Below are positions 47,768 through 55,929 of a stretch of DNA of 64,000 bases, piece after piece. Source of the DNA: Ruminiclostridium josui JCM 17888 (GTDB lineage Bacteria > Bacillota > Clostridia > Acetivibrionales > DSM-1351). A model generated the notes under the pieces. It did no database searches and was not told the origin of the DNA. It saw only the letters and a list, made by a program, of their open reading frames with translations. How positions within the stretch are numbered: position 1 is the first letter of the stretch; every line of letters starts with the position of its first letter. Made by a program: the position numbers and the translations under genes. The stretch is from positions 2,848,001-2,912,000 of the forward strand of contig NZ_JAGE01000001.1 in the NCBI RefSeq assembly GCF_000526495.1, read 5' to 3'.

Positions 47768-49243
47768 TTGGGTCTTAGGACAATACATTTAAAACTTCAT
47801 AAACCCAGTAAGCTTAAACGTGAAATTATTCAAAAAGCATTTGAAAATTATAATAATGCATTTAATTATTTATTAAAAACTGCTTTTGATAATATAGATG
47901 AAATTGAAAGTAATTATAAATCCCCTAAAGGGACTTACAGTACACTGTCTCTTTCAAAATGGATAGACAGTAAAAGGTCGAAGGAATTGAATAAGTTTGA
48001 TGTTCAGCCTTTCAAGGACTCCTTAAAGTTTGACTTTGGAATGACCATGGCAAGTTATTTTGCTCAGAAGCAAACAAACCCTGATATGGTGTTTCCGAAT
48101 TTCAAGCAGGATAATACTCAAGGAAATGAAAAGTTGAGACCCATATACTTTTGCAGGTATGACACAAAAAGAAGTTTTTGTCTCCTATATGATCCTGACG
48201 ACAACAAGTACTTTGCTAAACTGTTCCTGATGAATGTAAAAAATGCAAAGGTACGTAATATATCAGCAAATAAAAGAGAACTTATATATATATCCAAAAA
48301 ACCCGAGCCTGCCAAAAGTCTAAAAAGGGAAACTTTTATTGTAGTTCCTCTTTCATTCGGGAAATGGCAGGAAAATATGCTTAGGCAAGCCGTTGAAAAG
48401 CCTGAAATACTTAGAACAGCTCGCTTGTTGTGCAGGAATAACGAGTACTTTCTGAGCATGAGTATAAATCTTCCGGAGGAGCAGGAAGTAAAAACTACCA
48501 CTTTTATGGGTGTTAGCAGGGGTATAAAAAATGATATTAATTACACGATTGTTGATGAAAAAGGAAACTCAATTATAAAGGGAAGTCTTCAAAATTGCCG
48601 AGAATCAAAGGATAGAAAACAAATAATATGCAAGATGGCAAATGCAATAGCAGATATAGCTTTAAAAAATAAATCAATGGTAATTCTTCAGAACCTTGTG
48701 GGCAAGGGGGACAAACTCAGTTGGAGTGAAGGAGGAACTGTACACAAACCCGTTTATGGTTGTAAAATGTACAATGACCTTGTAAGAGTACTGGAATACA
48801 AGCTTCCCCAAAAAGGATTGCCGATTCCTGCGAAAGTAAGTTCTGTTGATATTTTCCATACATGTTGTGTATGCGGAAGCAACACCAGAAAAAACAGGTT
48901 TTCAGAAAACATGTTTATCTGCACAACCTGTGGAGCCAGCTATAGTATAGATGAACTTGGCAGCAGAAATCTTGCCGTAAAACTCATAAAGTATGAAAAT
49001 ACTACCTTCAAGTTGAAGGCAAGAAGGACAAGCGAAGGTATGTACCTGAATAATGAACTTATAGGGTTGGATATATTTGTTCACAAGAATGAAAATCCTT
49101 ACGAACGGCTGAAGGAAGAGATAAGGAATTTACTGGAGAAAAAAGAGGATAATTATATTAACTCCAAACTTAATTTTAAGGATATAAAAAGTATTATTGA
49201 TAAATTAGTAAAAAGCAATTTTGCAAATATAGAAATAATTTAA
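47768..49243 (+). CDS. TnpB-like protein with degenerate RuvC active site (domesticated?)
   Basis: The 491-residue protein has the TnpB C-terminal layout: RuvC-I, RuvC-II, LEYKLPQKGLPI, a zinc ribbon (C366/C369 and C385/C388) and RuvC-III. RuvC-I reads MGVSRGI with Ser250 where TnpB has Asp; RuvC-II reads ILQNL with Gln308 for Glu; RuvC-III keeps Asp395 but has Leu for the Asn in DxN. It should not cut DNA but may still bind RNA and DNA. The N-terminal region is longer than in typical 370-400-residue TnpB. The start is TTG behind GGGAGGGGG, 15 bases after the phosphatase stop, in the same transcript. No TnpA or transposon ends were seen. Confidence 0.78.
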   Translation: MGLRTIHLKLHKPSKLKREIIQKAFENYNNAFNYLLKTAFDNIDEIESNYKSPKGTYSTLSLSKWIDSKRSKELNKFDVQPFKDSLKFDFGMTMASYFAQKQTNPDMVFPNFKQDNTQGNEKLRPIYFCRYDTKRSFCLLYDPDDNKYFAKLFLMNVKNAKVRNISANKRELIYISKKPEPAKSLKRETFIVVPLSFGKWQENMLRQAVEKPEILRTARLLCRNNEYFLSMSINLPEEQEVKTTTFMGVSRGIKNDINYTIVDEKGNSIIKGSLQNCRESKDRKQIICKMANAIADIALKNKSMVILQNLVGKGDKLSWSEGGTVHKPVYGCKMYNDLVRVLEYKLPQKGLPIPAKVSSVDIFHTCCVCGSNTRKNRFSENMFICTTCGASYSIDELGSRNLAVKLIKYENTTFKLKARRTSEGMYLNNELIGLDIFVHKNENPYERLKEEIRNLLEKKEDNYINSKLNFKDIKSIIDKLVKSNFANIEII

Positions 49244-49246
49244 TTT

Positions 49247-49323
49247 TGTGCTTTTGCTGCCGCACATTGCTTACAGAGTAAGCTTATATGTTAAAACATA
49301 TAAAAAAGTGCAGCTATCTAGTT
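49247..49323 (+). ncRNA. Candidate guide-type RNA: tandem hairpins behind the TnpB-like gene
   Basis: Directly after the stop are three consecutive hairpins: TGTGC/GCACA (49247-49266), GCTTAC/GTAAGC (49269-49283) and TTATATGTT/AACATATAA (49284-49303). Twenty unpaired bases then lead to a terminator. TnpB guide RNAs lie at the 3' end of tnpB, so the position fits, but RNA function is inferred. Confidence 0.35.
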
Positions 49324-49367
49324 AAGAAGCCGCTTTTGGAATTAGTTTTCTGAAAGCGGCTTCTTTA
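49324..49367 (+). terminator. Terminator after the TnpB-like gene
   Basis: AAGAAGCCGCTTT (49324-49336) pairs perfectly with AAAGCGGCTTCTT (49353-49365), ending the sensory-hydrogenase transcript. The T-run is short. Confidence 0.82.
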
Positions 49368-49389
49368 ATGTAACTTTATGGAAAAAATA

Positions 49390-49418
49390 TTGACTATAGA
49401 CACATATTTTGATAAACT
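49390..49418 (+). promoter_or_regulatory. Sigma-A promoter of the riboswitch-terC unit
   Basis: TTGACT (49390-49395), a 17-base spacer and TAAACT (49413-49418) lie just before the riboswitch. Confidence 0.65.
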
Positions 49419-49427
49419 ATCATAAAA

Positions 49428-49517
49428 GTAAAGGGGAGTAGCTTGTAAGCGATAAAGTCAACAACCGGCTTAATTAAAGAGCCTGGCTTTATTCTCCACA
49501 TGGGAAGCAAGACCTTG
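49428..49517 (+). promoter_or_regulatory. yybP-ykoY (Mn2+) riboswitch
   Basis: The conserved core AAGGGGAGTAGC starts near 49431. AAAGTCAACAACCGGC and the 3' GGGAAGCAAGACCTT follow in the order of the yybP-ykoY motif, which senses Mn2+. A terminator overlaps its 3' edge, and the downstream gene is a TerC-family membrane protein, a common target of this class. Confidence 0.9.
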
Positions 49518-49552
49518 AATGTAGTGCTTTTATACATTCAAGGTCTTTTTGT
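49510..49552 (+). terminator. Riboswitch expression-platform terminator
   Basis: AGACCTTGAATGTA (49510-49523) pairs with TACATTCAAGGTCT (49533-49546), followed by TTTT. Its 5' arm includes the aptamer's last conserved bases, so ligand binding should decide whether it forms. Confidence 0.85.
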
Positions 49553-49632
49553 TTATATATATCTGCAATAAATTGTATGAATTATATATAGACTGGCAAT
49601 ATTAAAATAAAAACTAACTAGGGGGATAAGAA

Positions 49633-50496
49633 ATGTCTACTAAAAAAGCACTAAAATGGGTTGGATTCTGGATGGCATTAGCCATAATATTTAATATCGG
49701 CGTTTTGCTGATTGAGGGTCCTGCCAAAGCATCAGAATTCCTTGGAGGCTATGTAATTGAATTAAGTCTCAGTGTTGATAACCTGTTTTTGTTCCTTATC
49801 TTATTTTCAAGCTTTGGAATACCGCCTGCCTATCAGAGAAGAGTTTTAAACTATGGAATACTTGGAGCTATAGTTTTAAGACTGATATTTATAGTACTGG
49901 GAATAACTCTTGTTAACAAAATTCACTTTATTCTGTATATCTTCGGAGTAATATTGATAATAAGCGGCTGCAAGATGATGTTTGGTCATGAAAAGCCTGT
50001 GGAACACAAGGATAATAAAGTATTAAAGATTATGGGCAAGTTTTTACCAATGACGGACAAGATGCATGAAGAGAGATTTTTTATTAAAGAAAACGGTAAG
50101 AGATATGCAACTCCTCTTCTGGCAATACTTGTACTTATTGAATCTTCAGATATCCTGTTTGCTATAGACTCAATACCTGCTATTTTTTCAATATCAACTG
50201 ACCCATTTATAGTTTATACATCAAATATATTCGCCATATTAGGACTCAGAAGCTTGTATTTTGTTCTTGGTGCATTACAGGAAAGATTCAAGTATGTGAA
50301 ATACGGTGTAGCACTTATACTTGTATTCACAGGTGTAAAACTTGGTATTTTGTTCTTTGATCTTGAAATACCTATACTTATCTCACTGCTTACAATATTT
50401 ACAATATTAGTAGGCAGCGTAATTTTCTCAGTATTTAAGTCAAAAAGTGAGGAAAAGAAGGAAAAAGAAATTAAGCTTAAAAAAGTAGATCTATAA
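49633..50496 (+). CDS. TerC-family integral membrane protein
   Basis: A 287-residue, multi-helix membrane protein with the TerC signatures ELSLSVDNLFLFLILF and IESSDILFAIDSIPAIF, whose acidic residues are thought to coordinate metal. TerC proteins under yybP-ykoY control are implicated in Mn2+ export. The tail is Lys/Glu-rich. The Mn2+ riboswitch directly upstream supports a role in manganese homeostasis. Confidence 0.92.
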   Translation: MSTKKALKWVGFWMALAIIFNIGVLLIEGPAKASEFLGGYVIELSLSVDNLFLFLILFSSFGIPPAYQRRVLNYGILGAIVLRLIFIVLGITLVNKIHFILYIFGVILIISGCKMMFGHEKPVEHKDNKVLKIMGKFLPMTDKMHEERFFIKENGKRYATPLLAILVLIESSDILFAIDSIPAIFSISTDPFIVYTSNIFAILGLRSLYFVLGALQERFKYVKYGVALILVFTGVKLGILFFDLEIPILISLLTIFTILVGSVIFSVFKSKSEEKKEKEIKLKKVDL

Positions 50497-50504
50497 AAAA
50501 GCAT

Positions 50505-50544
50505 AAAATGGCCTAAGAAGCATATGTACTTCTTAGGCCATTTT
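50505..50544. terminator. Bidirectional terminator between terC and a minus-strand peptide gene
   Basis: AAAATGGCCTAAGAAG (50505-50520) pairs perfectly with CTTCTTAGGCCATTTT (50529-50544). With A-run and T-run flanks it can serve both converging genes. Confidence 0.9.
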
Positions 50545-50546
50545 CG

Positions 50547-50666
50547 TTAGCAGTCATGATGATCATTTCCGCAGCAGCATGCAATAATGAAAATAATAAT
50601 CAGACCCCATATTATTCTTTCGTCGATACAGTTACATCCACCAAAGAAACCTTTCTTGTGAGACAT
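50547..50666 (-). CDS. 39-residue membrane peptide, YjcZ-like
   Basis: A short minus-strand gene with a strong GGAGGGAG site before ATG 50666. It encodes a Gly/Cys segment (FFGGCNC), a hydrophobic helix (IIWGLIIIFIIA) and CCCGNDHHDC. The Gly-Cys plus single helix layout resembles the YjcZ family of tiny sporulation-linked membrane proteins. The Cys/His tail could bind metal. It converges on the riboswitch-controlled terC gene and shares its terminator. Confidence 0.7.
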   Translation of the reverse strand: MSHKKGFFGGCNCIDERIIWGLIIIFIIACCCGNDHHDC

Positions 50667-50845
50667 AGGTATACAACTCCCTCCAAAGATTAATGATAAA
50701 CTTTTTAGCTTGGTAACTAAATGGCTAATAACATAGTATTCATTGAAGATTAATTGTGTTACACATCTTGAAATATTTGGTTAGCATTATGCGTTAAAGA
50801 AAATATAATAAAATATAAATCTTTTTACGTTATATGGAGGTATAT

Positions 50846-51220
50846 ATGAGGCTAATACGAAAAAAGAAGAGTAAGAATAAGTCCGCAAATGTAAAGCTTA
50901 CTGTTCCTGAAAAAAGTCTGTTAATACAAAAGCAGCATATAAATTACCATGAATATGAGGGGCAGACAGTAACAGTCTTTGTAAATTCCGGTGGCGCAGC
51001 GGGAAATGGGTTTACGGGGGTTTTACTGCTTCAAACGGACTCATATCTAAAGCTTTTAATTCTGCCGTCAGCACCACCCCAGTGTTCTTTAGGAAATGCT
51101 TGCGGCAGTAAAAATATTAATTATTCCTTCTGCACTCTCTGTCCTTACAACCAAACAATAGGGACAATAGCTGAGATTCCTCTTGAAGCCGTCACAGCCT
51201 TTGTACATAATATTACATAA
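50846..51220 (+). CDS. Conserved-looking hypothetical protein, 124 residues
   Basis: ATG 50846 follows ATGGAGG; the ATG at 50834 is part of that site. It has a Lys-rich N-terminus (MRLIRKKKSKNK), then a beta-rich domain with VTVFVNSGGAAGNGFTGVLL and four cysteines in CSLGNACGS and CTLCPYN, possibly a metal or disulfide site. I do not recognise the family. It stands between a minus-strand peptide gene and cca. Confidence 0.65.
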   Translation: MRLIRKKKSKNKSANVKLTVPEKSLLIQKQHINYHEYEGQTVTVFVNSGGAAGNGFTGVLLLQTDSYLKLLILPSAPPQCSLGNACGSKNINYSFCTLCPYNQTIGTIAEIPLEAVTAFVHNIT

Positions 51221-51309
51221 AGCAATGATTAATTTATTATGTATTAGAAATTGAATATTGTGATACAATTACTATTGTTATATATAAACACGGTAAAAAA
51301 GGGATATGT

Positions 51310-52656
51310 ATGATTTTATGTGAAAAATTTGATTTTCCCGAAAATGCGGGATATGTTATAAAAAAACTAAATGAGGCTGGATACGAAGCTTATTTTGTGG
51401 GAGGCTGTGTAAGAGATAGTATCCTTTGTAAAACACCTTATGATTGGGATATAACAACAAATGCACTGCCTGTTGACATAAAAAAGATATTTGATAAAAC
51501 CTATGACACCGGTATAAAGCATGGTACAGTTACTGTACTCGCAGGTGAAATGAGTTTGGAAGTTACAACATATAGGATAGATGGAGATTATAAAGATTTT
51601 CGACGCCCGGAAAATGTTGAGTTTACCGCAAGCCTCAGGGAGGACTTAGCAAGAAGGGATTTTACTATTAATGCATTGGCATATCATCCTGAACACGGTC
51701 TGGTTGACTTTTTCGGAGGTTTACAGGATTTAAATAAACAAGTGATAAAAGCCGTTGGTGACCCGGAGCAGAGATTCAGGGAAGATGCTCTTCGCATGAT
51801 GCGAGCAATAAGATTCTCAGCTCAGCTGGGGTTTACCATTGAAGAATCTACATTTGAAGCTATAAAAAACAATTCAGCACTTATAGCCAATATCAGCAGC
51901 GAGAGGATAAGGGATGAACTGAGTAAAACCTTGGTATCAGAGAATCCTTTAAATTTCAATTATCTCCACCAGACAGGAATTTTACCATACATTTTGCCGG
52001 AGTTTGAGCTATGCTATAAAACTGAACAGGTAAATCCTTATCATATTTACAATGTAGCAGACCACACAATGTATTCAGTAAAAAGTATTGAGAATGATTA
52101 CATTCTCAGATGGACAATGCTTTTGCATGATGTAGGTAAACCACCAAGAAAAACAACTGATGCAAAAGGAATAGATCATTTTTACGGGCATCAGGCAGTA
52201 AGCTGTGAAATTGCAAAAAAAGTACTTAATCGGTTGAGGTTTGACAAGGACTCAATAAGGAAGATTGTTTTGCTTATAAAATACCATGATATGGATATAG
52301 AGGATAATCCAAGATCTATAAGAAAAGCAATAAATAAGATAGGGGATGAGTTGTTTCCCTTGCTGTTAAAGGTTCAGAAGGCCGATAAAATGGCACAGAA
52401 TCCGGATTTTCTTGCCGAGAGAATAGTAAAATGGAATAAAATAGAGAAGATTTATTCAGATATAAAAAGTGAACAGCAATGCTTGAATAAAAAAGATATG
52501 GCTGTTAACGGAAATGATTTAATAGTGTTGCTTGGAATGAAACCTGGAATAGAAATACGTGAAATGCTGGATTATTTATTTGATTGTGTATTGGAATGTC
52601 CAGAGCTTAATGAAAAGCAAAAATTATTAGAAATTGCGAAAAAACGAATGAAGTAG
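51310..52656 (+). CDS. cca: CCA tRNA nucleotidyltransferase
   Basis: The 448-residue enzyme has the nucleotidyltransferase head (YFVGGCVRDS, catalytic DWDITTNA), the RRDFTINALAYHP block, the REDALRMMRAIRF motif and a C-terminal HD domain (LLHDVGKP). It adds or repairs the 3' CCA of tRNAs. Fittingly, two tRNA genes that already encode CCA lie nearby. Confidence 0.93.
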   Translation: MILCEKFDFPENAGYVIKKLNEAGYEAYFVGGCVRDSILCKTPYDWDITTNALPVDIKKIFDKTYDTGIKHGTVTVLAGEMSLEVTTYRIDGDYKDFRRPENVEFTASLREDLARRDFTINALAYHPEHGLVDFFGGLQDLNKQVIKAVGDPEQRFREDALRMMRAIRFSAQLGFTIEESTFEAIKNNSALIANISSERIRDELSKTLVSENPLNFNYLHQTGILPYILPEFELCYKTEQVNPYHIYNVADHTMYSVKSIENDYILRWTMLLHDVGKPPRKTTDAKGIDHFYGHQAVSCEIAKKVLNRLRFDKDSIRKIVLLIKYHDMDIEDNPRSIRKAINKIGDELFPLLLKVQKADKMAQNPDFLAERIVKWNKIEKIYSDIKSEQQCLNKKDMAVNGNDLIVLLGMKPGIEIREMLDYLFDCVLECPELNEKQKLLEIAKKRMK

Positions 52657-52666
52657 GGGAGAGGTT

Positions 52667-53395
52667 ATGACTGGGGTTGGAACAATTGTAAATGCAGGTG
52701 CCGTAATTTTTGGAGGACTGGCAGGGACAGTACTTAGAAATGGTATCCCTGAAAAGTATAAAAATATTGTAATGCAGGCCATAGGTTTATCGGTGGTTTT
52801 TATTGGGATATCTGGTACAATAAAGGAAATGGTCACAATAGTAGATGGCAATAAGTTGGACAGGCAGTATATAATGCTTATGATTTTCAGCTTAGTAATA
52901 GGCGGTCTTATAGGGGAGTTTTTGAAAATAGAAAAAAGACTTGAAAACTTGGGAACATGGTTTCAAAAAAGGATTCCTGACAAAGGAGGATATTTTTCTG
53001 ATGGCTTTGTGACTGCAAGCCTTGTTTTTTGTGTAGGTGCCATGGCTATAGTTGGGGCTCTGGAAGATGGTCTTTCAGGGAATCCTTCAACATTATTTGC
53101 AAAATCTATTCTTGATGGAGTTACATCTTTGGTTTTTGCTTCAACACTGGGCATAGGTGTTGCGTTTTCGGCTATACCTGTATTTGTTTATCAAGGTGGA
53201 ATAACCCTACTTTCGGGGGTTATAAAACCATGGCTTTCTGATGCCGTAATTTCTCAAATGTCCCTTATAGGCGGAGTATTAATATTTGCAATAGGTATTA
53301 ATCTTTTGCAGATTAAGAAGATAAGTGTAGGGAATTTACTTCCGGCTGTTTTCATACCTGTATTTTACTATATAATAAAAATGCTCTTTATGTAG
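52667..53395 (+). CDS. DUF554 membrane protein (YdfK-like)
   Basis: A 242-residue membrane protein starting TGVGTIVNAGAVIFGGLAG, with FCVGAMAIVGALEDGL and SILDGVTSLVFAS, characteristic of the DUF554 transporter-like family. Its function is unknown. It starts 10 bases after cca, so the two are likely co-transcribed. Confidence 0.88.
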   Translation: MTGVGTIVNAGAVIFGGLAGTVLRNGIPEKYKNIVMQAIGLSVVFIGISGTIKEMVTIVDGNKLDRQYIMLMIFSLVIGGLIGEFLKIEKRLENLGTWFQKRIPDKGGYFSDGFVTASLVFCVGAMAIVGALEDGLSGNPSTLFAKSILDGVTSLVFASTLGIGVAFSAIPVFVYQGGITLLSGVIKPWLSDAVISQMSLIGGVLIFAIGINLLQIKKISVGNLLPAVFIPVFYYIIKMLFM

Positions 53396-53424
53396 AAAAA
53401 ATTACATTTTATTAAATAAACGGG

Positions 53425-53453
53425 TTGACAAATCATTTACTGCTGGGTATAAT
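53425..53453 (+). promoter_or_regulatory. Consensus sigma-A promoter for the tRNA-Gly pair
   Basis: A perfect TTGACA (53425-53430) and TATAAT (53448-53453) are separated by 17 bases, 19 bases before the first tRNA. Confidence 0.9.
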
Positions 53454-53472
53454 ATCTCTTGCAGTCAGTGAT

Positions 53473-53547
53473 GCGGGTTTAACTCAGCGGTAGAGTGTCA
53501 CCTTGCCAAGGTGAAAGTCGCGAGTTCAAATCTCGTAACCCGCTCCA
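53473..53547 (+). tRNA. tRNA-Gly (GCC)
   Basis: The acceptor stem GCGGGTT/AACCCGC, T-loop TTCAAAT and anticodon loop TTGCCAA give anticodon GCC. CCA is encoded. Confidence 0.95.
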
Positions 53548-53551
53548 CTTT

Positions 53552-53625
53552 GCGGGTGTAGTTCAATGGTAGAACATCAGCCTTCCAAGCTGATTGCGTG
53601 GGTTCGATTCCCATCACCCGCTCCA
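53552..53625 (+). tRNA. tRNA-Gly (TCC)
   Basis: The acceptor stem GCGGGTG/CACCCGC, T-loop TTCGATT and anticodon loop CTTCCAA give anticodon TCC. CCA is encoded. It is four bases after the first tRNA-Gly and presumably co-transcribed. Confidence 0.95.
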
Positions 53626-53633
53626 CAATTTGT

Positions 53634-53664
53634 CTGAAAAGCCTGATTTTATCAGGCTTTTCAG
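53634..53664 (+). terminator. Terminator after the tRNA pair
   Basis: CTGAAAAGCCTGA (53634-53646) pairs with TCAGGCTTTTCAG (53652-53664). Confidence 0.8.
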
Positions 53665-53675
53665 CGTTATATAAA

Positions 53676-53727
53676 CAAAAAAAGGATACTATTTTGAAGT
53701 GAAAATTCAAAATTAATGTCCTTTTTG
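53676..53727. repeat. Imperfect inverted repeat next to the transposase remnant
   Basis: CAAAAAAAGGA (53676-53686) matches TCCTTTTTG (53719-53727) and an inner ATTTTGAA/TTCAAAAT pair encloses seven bases. It may be a terminator or end of the decayed insertion sequence. Confidence 0.5.
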
Positions 53728-53759
53728 CATTTTAAAGAGAAAAGGTACGAAATACCTTA

Positions 53760-53960
53760 CTACATTGCTGCAATTAACTTCTTAACTCCTACCATATTTA
53801 TCGCTCTCCTTATGTTATAGGCAAGGAAGCTAAGCCCCAGCTCTGCTGATGCTTTCTCTTTACCTTTGCATAACAGATAGTGTGCTCCGTGATACCATTT
53901 AACAGTTCCAAAAGATATTTCATCAAGAAATTCATAAAAATCCGAATGTTGGGAATACAT
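53760..53960 (-). pseudogene. C-terminal remnant of a DDE transposase (IS1182-like)
   Basis: Only 66 residues remain: FGTVKWYHGAHYLLCKGKEK, then ELGLSFLAYNIRRAINMVG, which resemble the C-terminus of IS1182-type transposases (GTIKR... and LSFLAYNxKR patterns). A stop lies in frame just upstream, so the catalytic part is gone. It sits directly behind a tRNA pair. Confidence 0.6.
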
Positions 53961-54219
53961 AGCCTATAAAATAGTATATAGGATTCTTAACTTTTATGGT
54001 AAAAGGAGGAAAATGTATTCACAGCATATAAAGTTGTGTAAGTTATCCAATTTCTATTCTTTTTGATTTTCATGCAATGGAAATAGCGCTCAGAGCACAG
54101 TTTTTATCCAGCCCATTTCCTTTTTATCTCCATTATACTATAATAATAGAGTATGTATCTTAAAGAAGAAAACAGGTGCATTGTGTTAGCCTAATATACA
54201 ACGAATTGAGGTGTTTCAG

Positions 54220-55146
54220 ATGTTTTCTGTAACCATAAAAGAGATAATGGAAGAGTTTCAGCTTGAAGAACTGACCGGAACCCCGGATTGCGACAATGTG
54301 GAAATCTCATCAGCCGATGTGAACAGGCCGGGACTACAGCTTGCCGGATACATGGAATATTTTGGAACTGATAGAATGCAGATAATAGGTAAAGGTGAAA
54401 CTGCCTACTTGATGCAGTTGACAGAAGAAGAACGATATAAGAGACTGGATAACTTTTTTAAATGTGGATTTCCGTGTATGGTTGTAGCAAGAGGATTAGG
54501 GGTTTTTCCTGAAATGATAGAAGTAGGGCGTAAATATAACATTCCTGTTTTAAGGACAGACGATGTTACATCCAGATTTATGAGTGGTGTTATAAGATAC
54601 CTTAATCTTCAGCTTGCACCAAGAACAAGTATGCACGGTGTTCTTGTAGAAGTATACGGTGAGGGAATACTTATACTCGGAGAAAGCGGAGTTGGAAAAA
54701 GTGAAATAGCTTTGGAGTTGGTAAAAAGAGGGCACAGACTTGTAGCAGACGATAATGTTGAGATTAGAAAGGTTTCGGATAAGACTCTTGTAGGTACTGC
54801 TCCTGACATCATACGTCACTTTATAGAGATAAGAGGTATAGGTATTCTTGATGTAAAAAACCTTTATGGTGTAGGCTCTGTAAAGATGACAGAGAATATA
54901 AACCTTGTAATAAAACTTGAACATTGGAATGATAAGAAAATATATGACAGACTTGGACTTGAAGATGAATTTACTGATATATTGGGTCTAACAGTCCCAT
55001 GCCTTAATATTCCTGTTAGCCCGGGCAGAAATCTGGCTATTATAGTTGAGGTAGCTGCCATGAACAACAGACAGAAAAAAATGGGGTACAATGCTGCAAA
55101 GGCTCTTAGTGAAAGAGTCCTGGGAAATATAAATAAAGATATATAA
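54220..55146 (+). CDS. hprK: HPr kinase/phosphorylase
   Basis: ATG 54220 follows TTGAGGTG; GTG 54211 lies inside that site. The 308-residue protein has the Walker [13 protein letters not shown] and the HprK signature [19 protein letters not shown]. It phosphorylates HPr on a serine and reverses this, governing carbon catabolite control in Firmicutes. It heads a run of conserved genes leading to the sporulation operon. Confidence 0.95.
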   Translation: MFSVTIKEIMEEFQLEELTGTPDCDNVEISSADVNRPGLQLAGYMEYFGTDRMQIIGKGETAYLMQLTEEERYKRLDNFFKCGFPCMVVARGLGVFPEMIEVGRKYNIPVLRTDDVTSRFMSGVIRYLNLQLAPRTSMHGVLVEVYGEGILILGESGVGKSEIALELVKRGHRLVADDNVEIRKVSDKTLVGTAPDIIRHFIEIRGIGILDVKNLYGVGSVKMTENINLVIKLEHWNDKKIYDRLGLEDEFTDILGLTVPCLNIPVSPGRNLAIIVEVAAMNNRQKKMGYNAAKALSERVLGNINKDI

Positions 55147-55180
55147 ATACTTTTAAAACCCTGCTGAGGAGGTAGGAGCG

Positions 55181-55903
55181 TTGAATATAGTAGTTGATAC
55201 ACATACACATACAATTTCAAGCGGACACGCATACAGTACAGTTCAAGAAAACGCAAAAGAGGCTTATGTAAACGGAATTAGCATGATTAATATTTCAGAC
55301 CATGGTCCTGCAATGAAGGGAGCTCCATTTCTATATCATTTCGGGAATCTTCGAGTCATACCGGATATATTGTATGGAGTAAGGATTATTCGTGGAGTAG
55401 AAGCTAATATAATAGATTATAATGGTACGGTTGATATGCCGGAGGGATACTTAAAAATGTTGGAGCTGGTTCTGGCCAGCTTTCATGATATCTGTATAGA
55501 GCCTTCTACCATTGAAAATCACACCAATGCAGCCATTGAAATATTAAAAAATCCGTATATAGATATTTTTGCTCATCCCGGGAATCCCCAATTTCAGATA
55601 GATATTGAGAAGGTTGTTAAAACCGCTAAGGATTACAATAAGCTTATTGAACTAAACAATCATTCCTTTTTTGTACGCAGGGGAAGTGAAGAGAATTGCA
55701 GGGAAATAGCACGAATGTGTAAAAAATACGGTGTAAGGGTAACAACCGGGACAGACTCTCACATTAGTTTCAGTATTGGCAGGTTTGATAATGTCATGAA
55801 AATTTTAAAAGAAGTGGAAATGCCAGAGGAACTGGTTATTACTACTTCTGTTGAGAAGATGGAAAATTATCTGTCCGAAAGGAAAAAACGTATTAAGAAA
55901 TAG
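55181..55903 (+). CDS. PHP-domain phosphoesterase (YcdX-like)
   Basis: The 240-residue protein starts with VDTHTHTISSGHAYST, and has NISDHGPAM, GVEANI, FAHPGNP and TGTDSHIS, the metal-binding blocks of the PHP family in the YcdX branch. It probably hydrolyses a phosphate ester; substrate unknown. The start is TTG behind GAGGAGGTAGGAG. Confidence 0.88.
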   Translation: MNIVVDTHTHTISSGHAYSTVQENAKEAYVNGISMINISDHGPAMKGAPFLYHFGNLRVIPDILYGVRIIRGVEANIIDYNGTVDMPEGYLKMLELVLASFHDICIEPSTIENHTNAAIEILKNPYIDIFAHPGNPQFQIDIEKVVKTAKDYNKLIELNNHSFFVRRGSEENCREIARMCKKYGVRVTTGTDSHISFSIGRFDNVMKILKEVEMPEELVITTSVEKMENYLSERKKRIKK

Positions 55904-55929
55904 ATATTCTGGAGAAGGAGGAATGCGTT

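Noticed and set aside
47768-49243. Reading the TnpB-like gene as an ordinary active IS605-type element
   Set aside because: No TnpA gene or recognisable element ends are nearby, two catalytic residues are replaced, and the gene is tightly spaced in an operon.
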